Shown: in pieces, positions 38,228-38,665 of the stretch
How positions within the stretch are numbered: the first letter of the stretch is position 1
How the letters are laid out: every line of letters begins with the position of its first letter
Assembly: GCA_964436815.1 (NCBI GenBank)
Contig: CAYTER010000018.1
Location: 1-38,665 of the forward strand
DNA length: 38,665 nucleotides
Source: UBA993 sp964436815
GTDB lineage: Bacteria; Bacillota; Dethiobacteria; DTU022
Direction of reading: 5' to 3'
Position numbers and translations under genes: made by a program
Notes under the pieces: model-generated
What the model saw: only the letters and a program-made list of their open reading frames with translations
Database searches by the model: none
Told to the model about the DNA's origin: nothing

Positions 38228-38665
38228 TCAAACAGCTTCGGATAACTGTTCATCGAGTTTGTCAAGCCAGGTTACCTGGCGATTCTGGTTAACGATTGCA
38301 AACCGCGGCTCATCGGCTCCAAGAATTTTTTCGCCCGAGTATAGGGTTTTCTTGGCGTCTTTGATTAAGCCGCCCCTGAAGTCAACTAGAACCTGTCCAT
38401 GCTTAGCCAGGTATTCATCAAGTTGTTTTTCGATATCAACAAACCATCTCTTATCCTTGCGGCGGGCAATCAGCCGTTTGACAGTTTCAAGCTTGCCATC
38501 CTTATCCGGTACTCGAACCAGAACTAAGCGGGCCAGCAGGAACCAAATCAGAGCAGGGATTAAGAGTAACAACAACGGCCACAGGGCCAGTAGATTGAAA
38601 GCACTGACCGCAGTCACTGGGTCATCAGGCTCAACTTGAGTCTCTTCTGGTCCGACAACAAGGAT
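38228..38665 (-). CDS. C-terminus of a membrane protein (5' end outside the window)
   Basis: The frame is open from the window edge to a stop at 38228-38230, giving at least 145 residues. The first visible residues (ILVVGPEETQVEPDDP) are an acidic extracytosolic linker. A transmembrane helix follows (LLALWPLLLLLIPALIWFLL), then a soluble, probably cytosolic, tail of about 100 residues (VKRLIARRKDKRWFVDIEKQ and more). An internal GTG at 38615-38617 begins just before the helix but has no ribosome site, so truncation by the window is more likely than a short gene. The layout of extracellular part, helix and intracellular tail resembles anchored surface proteins or sensors. The family is not recognised. 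Confidence 0.75.
   Translation of the reverse strand: MLVVGPEETQVEPDDPVTAVSAFNLLALWPLLLLLIPALIWFLLARLVLVRVPDKDGKLETVKRLIARRKDKRWFVDIEKQLDEYLAKHGQVLVDFRGGLIKDAKKTLYSGEKILGADEPRFAIVNQNRQVTWLDKLDEQLSEAV

Noticed and set aside
1..38665. CRISPR arrays, insertion sequences, prophage genes
   Set aside because: No regularly spaced short repeats, transposase or phage genes were seen. Internal repetition is explained by protein repeats and the cupin/U32 duplication.

Overview
The window looks like a chromosomal stretch from an anaerobic, Gram-positive-type bacterium, most likely a member of the Clostridia. The signs are strong AGGAGG-type ribosome binding sites, frequent TTG and GTG starts, a clostridial 2[4Fe-4S] ferredoxin, a tungsten-type aldehyde:ferredoxin oxidoreductase (AOR), cohesin and dockerin modules, lipoproteins and wall-directed surface proteins, and a class I c-di-GMP riboswitch. 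The species cannot be named from the sequence. The window contains one 100-N scaffold gap (1300-1399).

Region 1 (1-11.8 kb) is a catabolic island. A PrpR-type sigma-54 enhancer-binding activator (1692-3737, +) sits between genes on the minus strand. Two minus-strand sigma-54 promoters are visible: one perfect consensus match (1448-1463) beside the activator and a 15/16 match (11764-11779). Each lies at the head of a cupin / U32-like TIM-barrel gene pair. The second pair is fully present (10402-11719). The first is almost certainly hidden in the N gap, because exactly 55 nt on each side of the gap are identical to the two ends of the 10315-11770 segment. After the first pair comes a creatininase-family hydrolase resembling IolN. 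After the second comes a run of ferredoxin, nitroreductase, a small Cys-rich unknown, CoA-transferase A and B, a Ldh2/malate-type dehydrogenase, AOR and a MoaD/ThiS-like protein. I infer one sigma-54 regulon for oxidising an unidentified carbonyl or carboxylate substrate with ferredoxin-coupled electron transfer.

Region 2 (11.8-17.7 kb) is mostly housekeeping: a metallo-beta-lactamase-fold hydrolase, tRNA-Arg(TCT), a zinc-ribbon/Coa1-like membrane protein, a tandem UspA protein, an AI-2E/PerM-family permease, a chagasin-like inhibitor lipoprotein and an orphan amino-acid-type solute-binding lipoprotein.

Region 3 (17.7-38.7 kb) is a dense cell-surface locus, all on the minus strand. It holds a lipoprotein with six tandem PWSG/GGP repeats, an O-antigen-ligase/TPR membrane protein and three large secreted proteins with N-terminal type I dockerins followed by Ig-like or FN3-like repeats. 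It also holds two membrane-anchored cohesin proteins, a third anchored protein sharing a roughly 65-residue helical module with one of the cohesins, a glucosaminidase-SH3-amidase peptidoglycan hydrolase, a beta-repeat membrane protein with a proline-rich spacer, an (alpha/alpha)-type membrane-anchored protein and the C-terminus of another membrane protein. No carbohydrate-active catalytic domain was recognised on the dockerin proteins, so this looks like a non-cellulolytic cohesin-dockerin surface assembly. A consensus promoter plus c-di-GMP-I riboswitch precedes the beta-repeat protein and amidase genes, and a separate long structured leader precedes the helical-module protein. Together these suggest that second-messenger signalling controls envelope remodelling and the surface assembly.
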